This document shows, piece after piece, positions 8,666 through 17,753 of a stretch of DNA of 63,539 nucleotides. Where the stretch lies: assembly GCA_964546955.1 (NCBI GenBank), contig CAZJLP010000028.1, forward strand, positions 1 to 63,539, read 5' to 3'. A program made the position numbers and the translations under genes. The DNA comes from CAZJLP01 sp964546955 (lineage in GTDB: Bacteria; Verrucomicrobiota; Verrucomicrobiia; Opitutales; Opitutaceae). Under the pieces are notes generated by a model, which saw only the letters and a list, made by a program, of their open reading frames with translations, was not told where the DNA came from and ran no database searches. Within the stretch, counting starts at the first letter, position 1. Every line of letters begins with the position of its first letter.

Positions 8666-8843
8666 TATTAGTAGCGAGTAGCGGGTAGCGAGTAGCGAGT
8701 AGAAAAACACGGAAAGTAGCCGCGAACGACACTCGCCGGGGACTGCCAACGTTCTCCCTGCCGGCTGCACCGCAGCACCTACACGGCCCAGTGCCAGCTA
8801 GGACCACCAGCGGATGCCTTTCTACTCGCTACTCGCTATTTTT
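8666..8843. repeat. facing TAGCGAG word arrays
   Basis: The left arm at 8669-8703 is built from GTAGCGAG / GTAGCGG words. The right arm at 8820-8840 carries the reverse complement CTACTCGCTACTCGCTA. About 115 bp lie between the arms. The same word occurs in facing orientation at about 29730-29852 and as a remnant at 54152-54163. It separates queF from rny. Confidence 0.6.
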
Positions 8844-8844
8844 C

Positions 8845-10389
8845 TCATGTCGCCGTCTCCGTGTACCGGCTTTCACGAATCACGGTCACCTTGATCGTGC
8901 TGGGGTATTGGAGTTCGCTCTCGATGCGCTGACGGAGAATTTTCGCCAGCTCGCGGGCCTTTTCGTCGGTGACCTGTTGGGGCGATACGACGACGCGGAT
9001 TTCGCGGCCGGCCTGGATGGCGTAGGCTTGCTGAACGCCATCGATCGACAGCGCGAGTTTTTCGAGCCGGTCGAGCCGCTGGATGTAGCTAGTCATCGAC
9101 TCGGCGCGAGCGCCCGGGCGGACCGCCGAAATGGTATCCGCGAGGATGACAAGACCGGCATAGACCGTTTCCGGTTTCACCTCCTCATGGTGCGCGGCCA
9201 CGGCATTGACCACGATGGGGGTCTCGCCGTGCCGCTTCACGAAGTCGGCACCGATCATCGCGTGGCTGCCTTCAAATTCGCCTTCGACCCCCTTGCCGAT
9301 GTCGTGGAGCAATCCCGCGCGTTTGGCGACGTTCGGGTCCAGGCCGACCTCGCTCGCGATCATCGAGCAGAGGAAGCCCACCTCGATCGAGTGATCGAGC
9401 ACATTTTGGGTGTACGAGAAACGGTATTTGAGGCGGCCGAGCAGCTTGATGATCTCGGGATGGAGCCCATTGATGCCGAGCCGCTGCACCGCGTCTTCGC
9501 CGGCCTGCATCACGTTCAACTCCACCTCTTCCCGCGAGCGCGTAACAAATTCCTCGATACTTGCCGGATGGATGCGCCCGTCCTTGACCAGCGCTTCCAA
9601 CGCGACCCGCGCGATTTCGCGGCGGACGGGGTCAAACGATGAGATCAGGACCATCTGCGGCGTCTCATCGATCAGCAGAGTGACTCCCGTGGACGCTTCG
9701 AACGATTTGATATTGCGGCCTTCGCGCCCGATGATGCGGCCCTTCATCTCCTCGTTCGGCAGCTGGACAATGGTGGCGGTGATGTCGTTGTTCGGTTTCG
9801 AGGCCAGCCGTTGCATGGTCGTGACCAAAATGCGCTTGGCCTCGGTTTGGAGCTCCTGTTCGGATTTCTCGAGTGTCTCGCGGCGCAACGCGCGGATTTC
9901 GTCCTGGCACTCGAGCATGACCTCCTCGCGGAGCGTTCTCTTGATCTCCTCGGCGTCCATCTGGGAAACACCTTCGAGTCGTTTGCGCAGGCTCTTCGAC
10001 AGTGCGCGGATGGCATCGCGCGCCTGCTTGATCGCGGCGTTTTCGCGGGTCAGCCGCTCCTGCTTTTGTTCCAACTGGTAGTCGAGCAGCGCCAGGGATT
10101 CTTCATGCGCTCGAATCTCGCGGAGTTTGATATCGGTCTCGATTTCCCGCCGGTCGAACTCCCGATTCATTTCCGCCCGCCGCGTCTGGATTTCCTCTTC
10201 CGTCTTTTGTTTGATCTCCTGCGCCGCGACGACGGACTCCCGACGGGCGACGTCCATGAGCTGCGCGGCCGACTGCTCGGCGTTTCGGCGGGTTTGCCGC
10301 GTGAGCAGCCAGACCACCACGAATCCAAGGGCGATCCCGATAGCAAAAGCTACCGCCAGCGCCCAATTAAGGGAGTCGCTCTCGGCCAT
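8845..10389 (-). CDS. rny: ribonuclease Y
   Basis: A 514-residue membrane-tethered endoribonuclease that initiates mRNA decay. The N-terminus has one transmembrane helix (WALAVAFAIGIALGFVVVWLL, residues about 9-29), followed by a long coiled coil to about residue 190. A KH domain contains GREGRNIKSFEASTGV, and an HD domain contains the metal motif LLHDIGKG and the downstream AAHHEE. The start is the ATG giving MAESDSLNW; the longer frame adds 24 residues with no family support. Length and order match the family. Confidence 0.96.
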   Translation of the reverse strand: MAESDSLNWALAVAFAIGIALGFVVVWLLTRQTRRNAEQSAAQLMDVARRESVVAAQEIKQKTEEEIQTRRAEMNREFDRREIETDIKLREIRAHEESLALLDYQLEQKQERLTRENAAIKQARDAIRALSKSLRKRLEGVSQMDAEEIKRTLREEVMLECQDEIRALRRETLEKSEQELQTEAKRILVTTMQRLASKPNNDITATIVQLPNEEMKGRIIGREGRNIKSFEASTGVTLLIDETPQMVLISSFDPVRREIARVALEALVKDGRIHPASIEEFVTRSREEVELNVMQAGEDAVQRLGINGLHPEIIKLLGRLKYRFSYTQNVLDHSIEVGFLCSMIASEVGLDPNVAKRAGLLHDIGKGVEGEFEGSHAMIGADFVKRHGETPIVVNAVAAHHEEVKPETVYAGLVILADTISAVRPGARAESMTSYIQRLDRLEKLALSIDGVQQAYAIQAGREIRVVVSPQQVTDEKARELAKILRQRIESELQYPSTIKVTVIRESRYTETAT

Positions 10390-10641
10390 CAGAAACGCAA
10401 AGTCGGCAGCGCTGGCGAAATTCAAGAGGGGGCAAGCTAAAACGGTGTGGCGAAAGTTCAATCTTTCTTGCCCGATCCTCCAAGTCGAGCTGCTTGTAAA
10501 ACTAATCCCCGACCAATCGACGGCAGTGCGCCGCTCGCCTCAATGCAAGGTGCCTTCCGCCGCCCAAAAACGCGTTGCTCGCCGCCGAACGCCGACGATG
10601 CATCTCCCGGACAAATCGTGAGATGGGAAGCCGCGCCCGTA

Positions 10642-12294
10642 CTACCTCGCGGCGGCGGATTTCATTTCAGGCCAGGCGCCCTGCACGACGTCCTGGAGCC
10701 TTTGCAGCGCCGCCGTTTCGCTGTCCAAAGCGGTGGTCTGGGCCACGACGTAAGCCCAACGATCGGCCCGGAATTCGAACAACCGGTCCAGGCTGTTCTG
10801 CCACAGCATCTCGGTATAACGCCCAAAGGTGCCTTCGCTGCTCACGAACCAATAGGCCAGCAAGCCCGGAACCTTGGCGCGGACCCCCTCCGGAGACACG
10901 ACTTCCCGCTCGATTCGGACCACCGTCGCCGGCAGTCCTTGCGCCAGGCCCTGAAGAGCAAAGGCATGCTGAAACCTGCCTCTGATCGTCCAACCCTGCC
11001 CCTCGAGGCAGTATTCGGGCCGATGAATCGAAGTCCGGTCGCGTCCGCTCAGCACAATGGAAACAAAAACCTGGGCGCGATTGTCGCGGATGGAGACGTA
11101 GTTTTTGCGCGAATACCCAGTATCGGGGGGAAGCACCGCGCGCTCGGCCGCCGTGACCGGCGCCGCGTAGGCTACCCAGCGCGAGCCAATCAGCGAGGGC
11201 AGCTCCGCGGGGTTCAGTCCATCCGGCTCCAGCCGGACGCCCGTCGCGGAACGCACGGGCAGGGCATCCAGTTTATGGACGGCATAGATCGAGAAGGCCG
11301 CGCAGATCGCCACCGCCGCCACGACCCAACCGCGGCCCGGCGAACCCGCGGGAGCGGAGGATGAAGACGGCGGCACACTCACGGGCTGGGCAGAGCTCTC
11401 GATCCAACCCGGACGACGCCGCCGGATCAGCGCGATAACCGCCAACTCGAGTCCAAGGACCACCAGGTAAATTGAAAAACCGGAAGCATCGTGGACGCGT
11501 TGACCGGCCGACTGCCCCCACCACTCGCCCGCGAGAACGACCGAACCGATGCGCACGACATTTCCGATGAATGCAAACGGCAGGGTCAGGGCGGTGAAAA
11601 CCACACGCAGCCACAGAGGACGGAGGTAAAGATAGGACAACAATAAGGTCAAAGCGGTGAGCGCGACCAGCGATCGTATCCCGGAGCAACCGCGCGTGAC
11701 GTCATAGAAGTAGCGTTGCTCCGGATCGGAGAGCAGCGTGCCGCTGCGGACGACCTCGCTGTCCACCGCGTGCGCGATCCATTCCACCGCGCGCACCACC
11801 CCGACCTGCAGATTGAACTCGAGCAGGGGAAACTTCAGGGGCAGGGCCAGCAGGAGAAAGCCCACTGGGAAAAGCGCGGCCCAGCCGGCCCGTCGTCCTC
11901 TCGCGAATACAACTAGGCCCAACGTGAAAACGAGGACTGCCACGGCTGAGATTCGCGTTTGCTGGGCGGCGTACCCCACGACGTGAAGGAAAAACCCGCC
12001 GGCCATCAGCACCGCCGCGCACCCGGGAGCCGGCGCGGATTCCAATGTCCCGGCCCGGCGCAAATTGCGGATGGCGAGCGCCGCGCTGAGACCCAAGATC
12101 AGGATGCCGTGCTGCGTTTCCGCCGCGTCGTCGAACCACTGCGATCCCCACCAATAGAAGACCGAGTCGGTCGCGATGTATCCACGGGTTGCATTCCCAA
12201 AAAACTGGAAGACAACGAATGCAAGCGATCCGCAAATAACCCACGGCCAATGCCGGCTAAGGAACGGCTGGTAAGTTGGCGGCGCCGGATTCAT
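10642..12294 (-). CDS. exosortase fused to EpsI-type domain
   Basis: A 550-residue protein of two parts. Residues about 1-305 form an eight-helix membrane exosortase, the cysteine transpeptidase-like enzyme thought to cleave and anchor PEP-CTERM proteins. The catalytic set is visible as Cys203 (YDVTRGCSGIRS), Arg248 (NVVRIG) and His268 (QRVHDASGF). Residues about 330-550 are an EpsI/DUF3485-type domain with SGRDRTSIHRPEYCLEGQGW, ending in the usual polar tail. The start is the ATG giving MNPAPPTYQP. Divergent from the glycosyltransferase at 12341 (46 bp), at the head of a polysaccharide block. A PEP-CTERM substrate is encoded at 52044. Confidence 0.93.
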   Translation of the reverse strand: MNPAPPTYQPFLSRHWPWVICGSLAFVVFQFFGNATRGYIATDSVFYWWGSQWFDDAAETQHGILILGLSAALAIRNLRRAGTLESAPAPGCAAVLMAGGFFLHVVGYAAQQTRISAVAVLVFTLGLVVFARGRRAGWAALFPVGFLLLALPLKFPLLEFNLQVGVVRAVEWIAHAVDSEVVRSGTLLSDPEQRYFYDVTRGCSGIRSLVALTALTLLLSYLYLRPLWLRVVFTALTLPFAFIGNVVRIGSVVLAGEWWGQSAGQRVHDASGFSIYLVVLGLELAVIALIRRRRPGWIESSAQPVSVPPSSSSAPAGSPGRGWVVAAVAICAAFSIYAVHKLDALPVRSATGVRLEPDGLNPAELPSLIGSRWVAYAAPVTAAERAVLPPDTGYSRKNYVSIRDNRAQVFVSIVLSGRDRTSIHRPEYCLEGQGWTIRGRFQHAFALQGLAQGLPATVVRIEREVVSPEGVRAKVPGLLAYWFVSSEGTFGRYTEMLWQNSLDRLFEFRADRWAYVVAQTTALDSETAALQRLQDVVQGAWPEMKSAAAR

Positions 12295-12340
12295 GCTGTT
12301 TCCAAGCATCGTAACCCCGAGTGCCTTTTCCAAGCTTCCG

Positions 12341-13444
12341 ATGAAACTGCTTGCGCTGTCGCAAACACCCCCACCCCTCCATGGCCAAAGCTTTATGGTC
12401 CGGCAAATGGTGGACCGCCTCGGCCCCGAAACGGGCAGTGAGGTCTACCATGTAAACCTGCCGCTCTCGGAAGACGCCGCCGACATCGGCCGCTGGCGCT
12501 TCAAGAAGGTGATGCGCATCGTCGGGGCTTGCTTCAGGGCCTTCACGATCCGCCTCCGGCACGAACCGATTGCCTTGTACTACGTTCCGGCGCCGGGGAA
12601 ACGCAGCGCGCTGTACCGGGACTGGCTGGTGATGGCGCTCTGCCGTCCTTTTTTTTCGTGGCTCGTGCTGCACTGGCACGGCGTGGGGCTGGGCGAATGG
12701 CTGAAGACCAAAGCGTACGCACCCGAGCGCTGGCTAACCCAGTGGTTGCTGGGTCGCGCCGATCTTTCGGTTGTCCTGGCGCCCGAACTCGCGGAAGATG
12801 CCCAGGCGCTGTCGCCGCGCAGAACCGCCGTCGTGCCCAACGGGCTGCCGAGTCCGAAGGCGCTGGCCGGCGCACTGGACCGCGTACAAACGGAACGCAC
12901 GGAAATCCTTTTTTTGGGCCAGTGCAGCCGGGCCAAGGGGCTTTTCGACGCCTTACAGGCGGTCGTCGCGCTGGACAAGAAACATCCCGGTTATTTCCGT
13001 CTCACGGTGGCCGGCGACTTTCCCTCTGCGGAGGAAAAAGCCGCGTTTCTTGCGGCCGTAGCTCCGGTGGCAAAAGCGGTCCGCTATGTCGGCCCGGTCG
13101 ACGAGCCAAACAAGCGCGCTCTGTTCGCAGCGAGCGACGTGTTTTGCTTTCCCACCTATTATCCCCACGAAGGGCAGCCCCTCGTGCTGATCGAGGCGCT
13201 CGCCAGCGATGTCCCGATTGTCGCCAGCCGATGGCGCGCGATCCCGAGTATGTTGCCTTCGGAATTTGTCTGGTTGGTCGACCCCCAGCACCCCGACCAA
13301 ATCGCCGACGCGATCTTGGCCGCCCGCGCGGCCGGCCTCCCCTACGGCGTACTCCGCGCGCATTATGAAGCGCACTTCACCCTTGAGGCCCATTTGCAGG
13401 CCCTGCACGGAGCGCTGGAAAGAATTGAAAAGAAGCGATATTGA
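12341..13444 (+). CDS. glycosyltransferase family 4 protein
   Basis: A 367-residue GT-B fold retaining glycosyltransferase. The N-terminus is MKLLALSQTPPPLHGQSFMV, where PP.HGQS is the acceptor-side glycine loop. The donor-binding half contains ILFLGQCSRAKGLFD and the GT4 signature HEGQPLVLIEALASDVPIVAS (E-x7-E). The start at 12341 is the first ATG that gives a normal GT4 N-terminus. Same strand as the flippase at 13484; part of the polysaccharide block. Sugar specificity unknown. Confidence 0.92.
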   Translation: MKLLALSQTPPPLHGQSFMVRQMVDRLGPETGSEVYHVNLPLSEDAADIGRWRFKKVMRIVGACFRAFTIRLRHEPIALYYVPAPGKRSALYRDWLVMALCRPFFSWLVLHWHGVGLGEWLKTKAYAPERWLTQWLLGRADLSVVLAPELAEDAQALSPRRTAVVPNGLPSPKALAGALDRVQTERTEILFLGQCSRAKGLFDALQAVVALDKKHPGYFRLTVAGDFPSAEEKAAFLAAVAPVAKAVRYVGPVDEPNKRALFAASDVFCFPTYYPHEGQPLVLIEALASDVPIVASRWRAIPSMLPSEFVWLVDPQHPDQIADAILAARAAGLPYGVLRAHYEAHFTLEAHLQALHGALERIEKKRY

Positions 13445-13483
13445 GCCTCGCTCGCTTTCACCGACCATTCAAATTTCCCTGTG

Positions 13484-14947
13484 ATGGATCCTGCTCAGAA
13501 CGAGGCGCTGCAACAGCGCTCCGCCGGGGGCCACCGAAGCACACTTATTTCCCAAGGGCTTCGCGTGCTCTGTAAAGCGATTGGTCTATTGGCGCTCGCG
13601 CGACTGGTCACTCCGCAGGAACACGGGCTGTACGCGATGGCTGCGACGGTCACACTATTTATTTGGATGTTTCGCGACCTCGGTCTGGGCACGGCGGCGA
13701 TTCAATCGCCCACGTTAAGCCGGGGAGTGTGGCGCCGCCTGGGCTGGATTCATGTTCTGCTCGGCGCGGCCGCGATGAGTCTTACCGTCGCCGCCAGCAG
13801 TCCGGCGGCGGCTCTCTACGGCGAACCCGCGTTGGCTCCGCTGCTGAACGGTATGGGCGTGAGTTTCGTCTTTATCGGAATAGGCGGAATGCCCCGCTCA
13901 CGCCTCGCCCGGGATTTGCAATTCGGAATATTGAACCGGATCGACTCGATCGCGGCGGTGGTGGGCACTGCGGCCATGATCGGAAGCGCTGTGGCAGGAG
14001 CGGGAGCATGGTCCTTCGCCATCTTCCTCCTGGTATCCGAATTTCTGAGCGCGGTCCTTGCCTGGCCCTATTGTCCGCGAGAAGCCAAAGGCCCCTCCCC
14101 TGCACCTCCGTCACTGGGTCCTCTGTTCCGCACGGGATGGCAGGTGATCCAGTTCCAGGTCTTGAATTACTTGTCCCTTCAAGTCGAAATCGTGGCCGTA
14201 GGGCGGGCGGCTGGGGCGTATTCACTCGGCCTCTACAACCGAGCAGGCCAATTGTTGAATCTCACCCAGCAGCACGTGGCCGAACCGCTCGCCCAAGTTT
14301 CGCTCCCCGCGCTGTCGCGGTTCCATGAATCGCCTTCGGAGTTTCGTCGCCAAGCTTTCGCCAGTACCAATGTGGTCGGGCATTTGACCCTCCCTCTTGC
14401 GGCGCTGGCGGTGGCGGCGCCCGAGGCGTTGATTCGGGTTGTCCTAGGTCCCCAATGGCCGGAAGCAGCGCCGTTGCTTCGCTGGCTGGCCGTCAGCGCG
14501 GCTCTCGTACAATCGACGGTGGTGGCAAACTCGATCGCGATCGCCGCGGGCCAATCTCGGCGATTGGTCGCGTTGGCGATGCTCTCGCTTCCCCTGACGA
14601 TATCGGCGGTGGCCCTAGGCGCGTGGAGCGGCGGAGCGGAGGGTGTGGCAATGGCGGCCGCGTTGCTCAATACGATCCTCGTTTTGCCCCGCCTCGCCTG
14701 GAGACTGCGGGGTTCAACCGTTTCGACTGCTTCATATCTGTCCGCCCTCGCAGGGCCGATAATCTCCGCTAGCATCCTTGCGGCGGGCGCGGCGGGAAGC
14801 GCCGCGCTTGCGGCCGCTCAATCCCCGGAGATTCGGACAGGCGCGACGTTCGCGGGAGCCGCCGGTTCGCTGGTGCTCGCCGGGGTCATTTCAGCTCGGC
14901 TGCGAGCGGAATGGAGCCAGGCCTGGAAGTATATTTCGGGCCGCTAG
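13484..14947 (+). CDS. polysaccharide flippase (Wzx-like, MOP superfamily)
   Basis: A 487-residue membrane protein with about 12 to 14 hydrophobic segments. The N-terminal pattern (ISQGLRVLCKAIGLLALARLVTPQEHGLYAMA) is that of the lipopolysaccharide/exopolysaccharide exporter branch of the MOP superfamily. Such proteins flip undecaprenyl-linked repeat units across the inner membrane. The start may be the ATG at 13484 or the adjoining GTG at 13481. Its stop overlaps by 4 bp, in convergent orientation, with the stop of the GT2 gene. Confidence 0.88.
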   Translation: MDPAQNEALQQRSAGGHRSTLISQGLRVLCKAIGLLALARLVTPQEHGLYAMAATVTLFIWMFRDLGLGTAAIQSPTLSRGVWRRLGWIHVLLGAAAMSLTVAASSPAAALYGEPALAPLLNGMGVSFVFIGIGGMPRSRLARDLQFGILNRIDSIAAVVGTAAMIGSAVAGAGAWSFAIFLLVSEFLSAVLAWPYCPREAKGPSPAPPSLGPLFRTGWQVIQFQVLNYLSLQVEIVAVGRAAGAYSLGLYNRAGQLLNLTQQHVAEPLAQVSLPALSRFHESPSEFRRQAFASTNVVGHLTLPLAALAVAAPEALIRVVLGPQWPEAAPLLRWLAVSAALVQSTVVANSIAIAAGQSRRLVALAMLSLPLTISAVALGAWSGGAEGVAMAAALLNTILVLPRLAWRLRGSTVSTASYLSALAGPIISASILAAGAAGSAALAAAQSPEIRTGATFAGAAGSLVLAGVISARLRAEWSQAWKYISGR

Positions 14948-15825
14948 GACACCAGCCAGCGTCTGAATAAACCGAAGCGGTGTCCGGTGGCATTGAGGGC
15001 GAGCCTCCAAGCGCCCCAACCGCGAGTAGCCAACACTGAACAAACCCGGCCAAAAAAATGCGTGGGACCGCCGAAACCTGCCTGCGCCCGAACCAGCAGG
15101 CCCATGGCCAGGTACTGGCGGCGGGCGGAACGCGAAAACCGGTTTCGCACCCGGCGGTAGTTCATTCTGTAAGCCGGCCACACGGCCTGCCCGTGATGGA
15201 CCCGGGAGCGACCCACTTGGGGAAACACTTCCACCAGCGCCCGCGGACAGCTGGGCACACTCATGACATGGTGCAGTGCAAGGAAGGCGTGCGCGAAGAC
15301 CTCGTCTTCGCCCGCCGCCAGCTCCTCATCGAATCGGACGCGCGAGTCGCTTCGATGAAACAGCATCGGGGTGCCCCAATTTGCGGCCGTCAACAATTGA
15401 TCGCCCACAAACGCGTCCGTCTGGACCTGACGCGTCCGGCGACGGCGCGGCAATATCACCGTGTAGCCACAAAGAACGAGCGGTGCCTTGCACTCTTCCG
15501 CTCGCGAAAGCTGTGCCCGCACTTTGTCGGGCAAATAGAGATCGTCATCGTCAAGGTACGTCACCCATTTGCCCCGCGCTGCGGCGAGACCAACGTTTCG
15601 CGCCGCAGCCGCACAAGCGCGATGAGGCTGCTCCACCAGCACCACGCGGGGATCTTCCAACAACGCCGCCGCGCCCGGCGTCCTGCGCACAGGCGGACTA
15701 GTCCGGTTGCTGTCGACGAGGAGCACCTCCAGTTCCGCATGCGTCTGCGCCAGCACGCTCGTGAGCGCGCGCGGCCACAAATCAGGCCGATCGCAAGTGG
15801 GCAGGACAACGGAAACCAGAGACAT
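14944..15825 (-). CDS. glycosyltransferase family 2 protein
   Basis: A 293-residue GT-A fold enzyme. Key motifs are SVVLPTCDRPDLWPRALTSV (nucleotide-sugar site), EVLLVDSNR, a conserved ARNVGLAAARGKWV region, and the metal-binding YLDDDDLYLPDKV. The start is the ATG giving MSLVSVVLPTCDRP; the 21 residues before it in the open frame are unlike the family. It begins 7 bp after the polymerase/ligase stop in the same direction, so the two are probably co-transcribed. Sugar unknown. Confidence 0.92.
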   Translation of the reverse strand: MSLVSVVLPTCDRPDLWPRALTSVLAQTHAELEVLLVDSNRTSPPVRRTPGAAALLEDPRVVLVEQPHRACAAAARNVGLAAARGKWVTYLDDDDLYLPDKVRAQLSRAEECKAPLVLCGYTVILPRRRRTRQVQTDAFVGDQLLTAANWGTPMLFHRSDSRVRFDEELAAGEDEVFAHAFLALHHVMSVPSCPRALVEVFPQVGRSRVHHGQAVWPAYRMNYRRVRNRFSRSARRQYLAMGLLVRAQAGFGGPTHFFGRVCSVLATRGWGAWRLALNATGHRFGLFRRWLVS

Positions 15826-15832
15826 GAGTGGA

Positions 15833-17395
15833 TCACCCCCGTGCTCCGGCCATTTGTGTCCTCGTGTGCACCTGCGGCGCGGGCTCATCTCCGGGGCCGT
15901 CGTGCAATTGCCGGCGGCGGCAAATGACGATCAGCGAAGCGGGCAATCCAAAAACCTGCACCCAGAGGGACGCATCGCCGTGAGTGAGGTAATAGAATGC
16001 CACCAACGCGAACCATTGGGCACAAGCCAGCAGGCAAAACCGGTCGAACCAATCCTGGTCCCTCAAAGATCGACGCCAAACCAGCCTCACGAGTTCGAGA
16101 GCCATGCTCGATATCCACCACACGAATACACTCGTCAGAATAAAACCCGGGAGACCGGTCTTGAGCAGCAAGCCCAGCGTTCCGTTGTAGAACAACCCGT
16201 TGAGATATCCGGTGGTGACGTTATCCTGCACCAGACCGGACGGCAGCTGGTCTAATCGTTCCATCCCGAAACCGCGGCCCGCTACGAGGTATTTGGGAAT
16301 GTCCTGCACCGCAAGCTTGAGGATGCCCAGGCGGTCGTTGAGCGTGTCGACGGCGTTGCGTTCCGCCAGAGCTTGCACGCGAATACCCGGAAGGAAGGAA
16401 ATCGAACGTTGCACCGCCATCGGAAGGCGATCGGCCACGGCATAGGTCGTCGCGAGGCCAACGACCAGGACCACGGCCGCCACCAATGAACGGAGCGGAG
16501 TCCAATAACGCTGGAACAGGCTTAGAAAGAACAAGGTGGCAACTGAGAGCACCAAGAGCGTGCGGTGCCCACTGCCGAGTCCCAGGGCGAGAAGCCCGAG
16601 CATGGCGGTTCCTGCAATCAAAACATAGCGCCCCAGGAGATCGCCCAGCGGAGCCAGGGTCCAGATGCAGGCCAGCCCGGCCGCCGCGAGGTACCAAAGG
16701 GACTGATACCGGCGCATGCCTGTCACTTCGTAACCCACCTCGAAATTGACCGCATCCGTCGGTACCTCGAAGAAATAAAGAATACGCTGCATCGTCCCGC
16801 CGCTCAGGCTGAACGCGAAATCCGAAATCAGATAAGTCAGAGCCATGCACCACCCGACAATCGTCGCGGTTCGCAGATGCCTGCGAGAAAGGTCGGCCAC
16901 GATCATCAACACGGGGACGATCGCAAGGACGAGCTGCTGGACATAAAATCGCCCACCCATCTGACTTCCGCCGAACGCTCGGAAACCGACGCCACGATAC
17001 ACCATTAAGGCCACAAGAATCACCAGATATCCGCCCAAGGCGGCGAGCGCGCGGCGTTCGGACCGGTCCAAGACCAGCCTCTCGATCCGCTGGCGATTCA
17101 CCATGAGGTAAGCCACGAGACTCGGCCAGGCAAGCAGTGCACAGAGCTCCCAGAAGAATGGGCGGCCGGGAAAGAAAGGGACAATGAGCGCCGCAGGATA
17201 GAGGGCGATCACGAGCCAGGTCAGCACCGGCATATTCACTGCCAGGGTCGCAACATACAGGCTAGCCATCGCCCCTGCAAAGACGACGAACGGATCCTGC
17301 GTGAGTGCCACCCCCGCCCACAATGCCGCCAGGCAGGCGCACGCGACGATCAGTCCGCGGCGGAATGCCATGCGATCGGCAAAGAGGGAAGACAT
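15833..17395 (-). CDS. O-antigen ligase / Wzy-like polymerase
   Basis: A 520-residue polytopic membrane protein with at least 11 hydrophobic segments and a large periplasmic loop. In this loop (about residues 340-410) the sequence GRGFGMERLDQLPSG followed by YLNGLFYNGTLGLLLKTGLPGF matches the O-antigen ligase/Wzy pattern (H/N near a G.xG...GllGl..y). It would polymerise or ligate exported glycan units. The start is the ATG giving MSSLFADRMAFRRG. First gene of a two-gene unit with the GT2 at 14944. Confidence 0.85.
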   Translation of the reverse strand: MSSLFADRMAFRRGLIVACACLAALWAGVALTQDPFVVFAGAMASLYVATLAVNMPVLTWLVIALYPAALIVPFFPGRPFFWELCALLAWPSLVAYLMVNRQRIERLVLDRSERRALAALGGYLVILVALMVYRGVGFRAFGGSQMGGRFYVQQLVLAIVPVLMIVADLSRRHLRTATIVGWCMALTYLISDFAFSLSGGTMQRILYFFEVPTDAVNFEVGYEVTGMRRYQSLWYLAAAGLACIWTLAPLGDLLGRYVLIAGTAMLGLLALGLGSGHRTLLVLSVATLFFLSLFQRYWTPLRSLVAAVVLVVGLATTYAVADRLPMAVQRSISFLPGIRVQALAERNAVDTLNDRLGILKLAVQDIPKYLVAGRGFGMERLDQLPSGLVQDNVTTGYLNGLFYNGTLGLLLKTGLPGFILTSVFVWWISSMALELVRLVWRRSLRDQDWFDRFCLLACAQWFALVAFYYLTHGDASLWVQVFGLPASLIVICRRRQLHDGPGDEPAPQVHTRTQMAGARG

Positions 17396-17753
17396 ACGAG
17401 CGCTTCCAGTATTAAGCGGACTTTCGGCAGGGCAAGGCTGCTCGCCTTCGGCCCGCAGCATCGGAAGAGGAGAGAGGGTGGAAGGTAGAAGGTGGAGGGT
17501 GGAGGGGTCGAAGAGAGGATAGAGGATAGAGGATAGAGGATAGAGACGAGCCGCTCTCGATGGAGGCGTTGCACACGAGATCTAGTCTGAAGTTCTTTCG
17601 GCCCGGAGGTCTGTCGTCCACCCTCCACCTTCTACTTTCTATCCTCTATCTTCGATCCTCTATCCTCTATCTTCTGCCTCGTCCCTTGTTCAGATTGCAT
17701 CCGGCGGACCCTCCCCCTTCTCTTCCTGTCACACCCACGTTACACCCCCCGCA
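17396..17753. repeat. intergenic region with facing GGATAGA arrays
   Basis: This 358-bp gap between divergent genes contains no gene. A left arm at about 17470-17545 has (G)GTGGAAGGTAGAAGG followed by four GGATAGA units. A right arm at about 17618-17682 has the reverse complement (TCCACC, TTCTACTTTC, TATCCTC repeats). The arms are separated by about 75 bp and could form a very long imperfect hairpin. A single-arm relative lies at 20941-20977. Confidence 0.7.

Noticed and set aside
8669..8706. Short tandem words resembling a CRISPR array
   Set aside because: Units are 7-8 bp with no spacers of 30-40 bp and no cas genes nearby; the opposed arm at 8820 shows it is an inverted word array.
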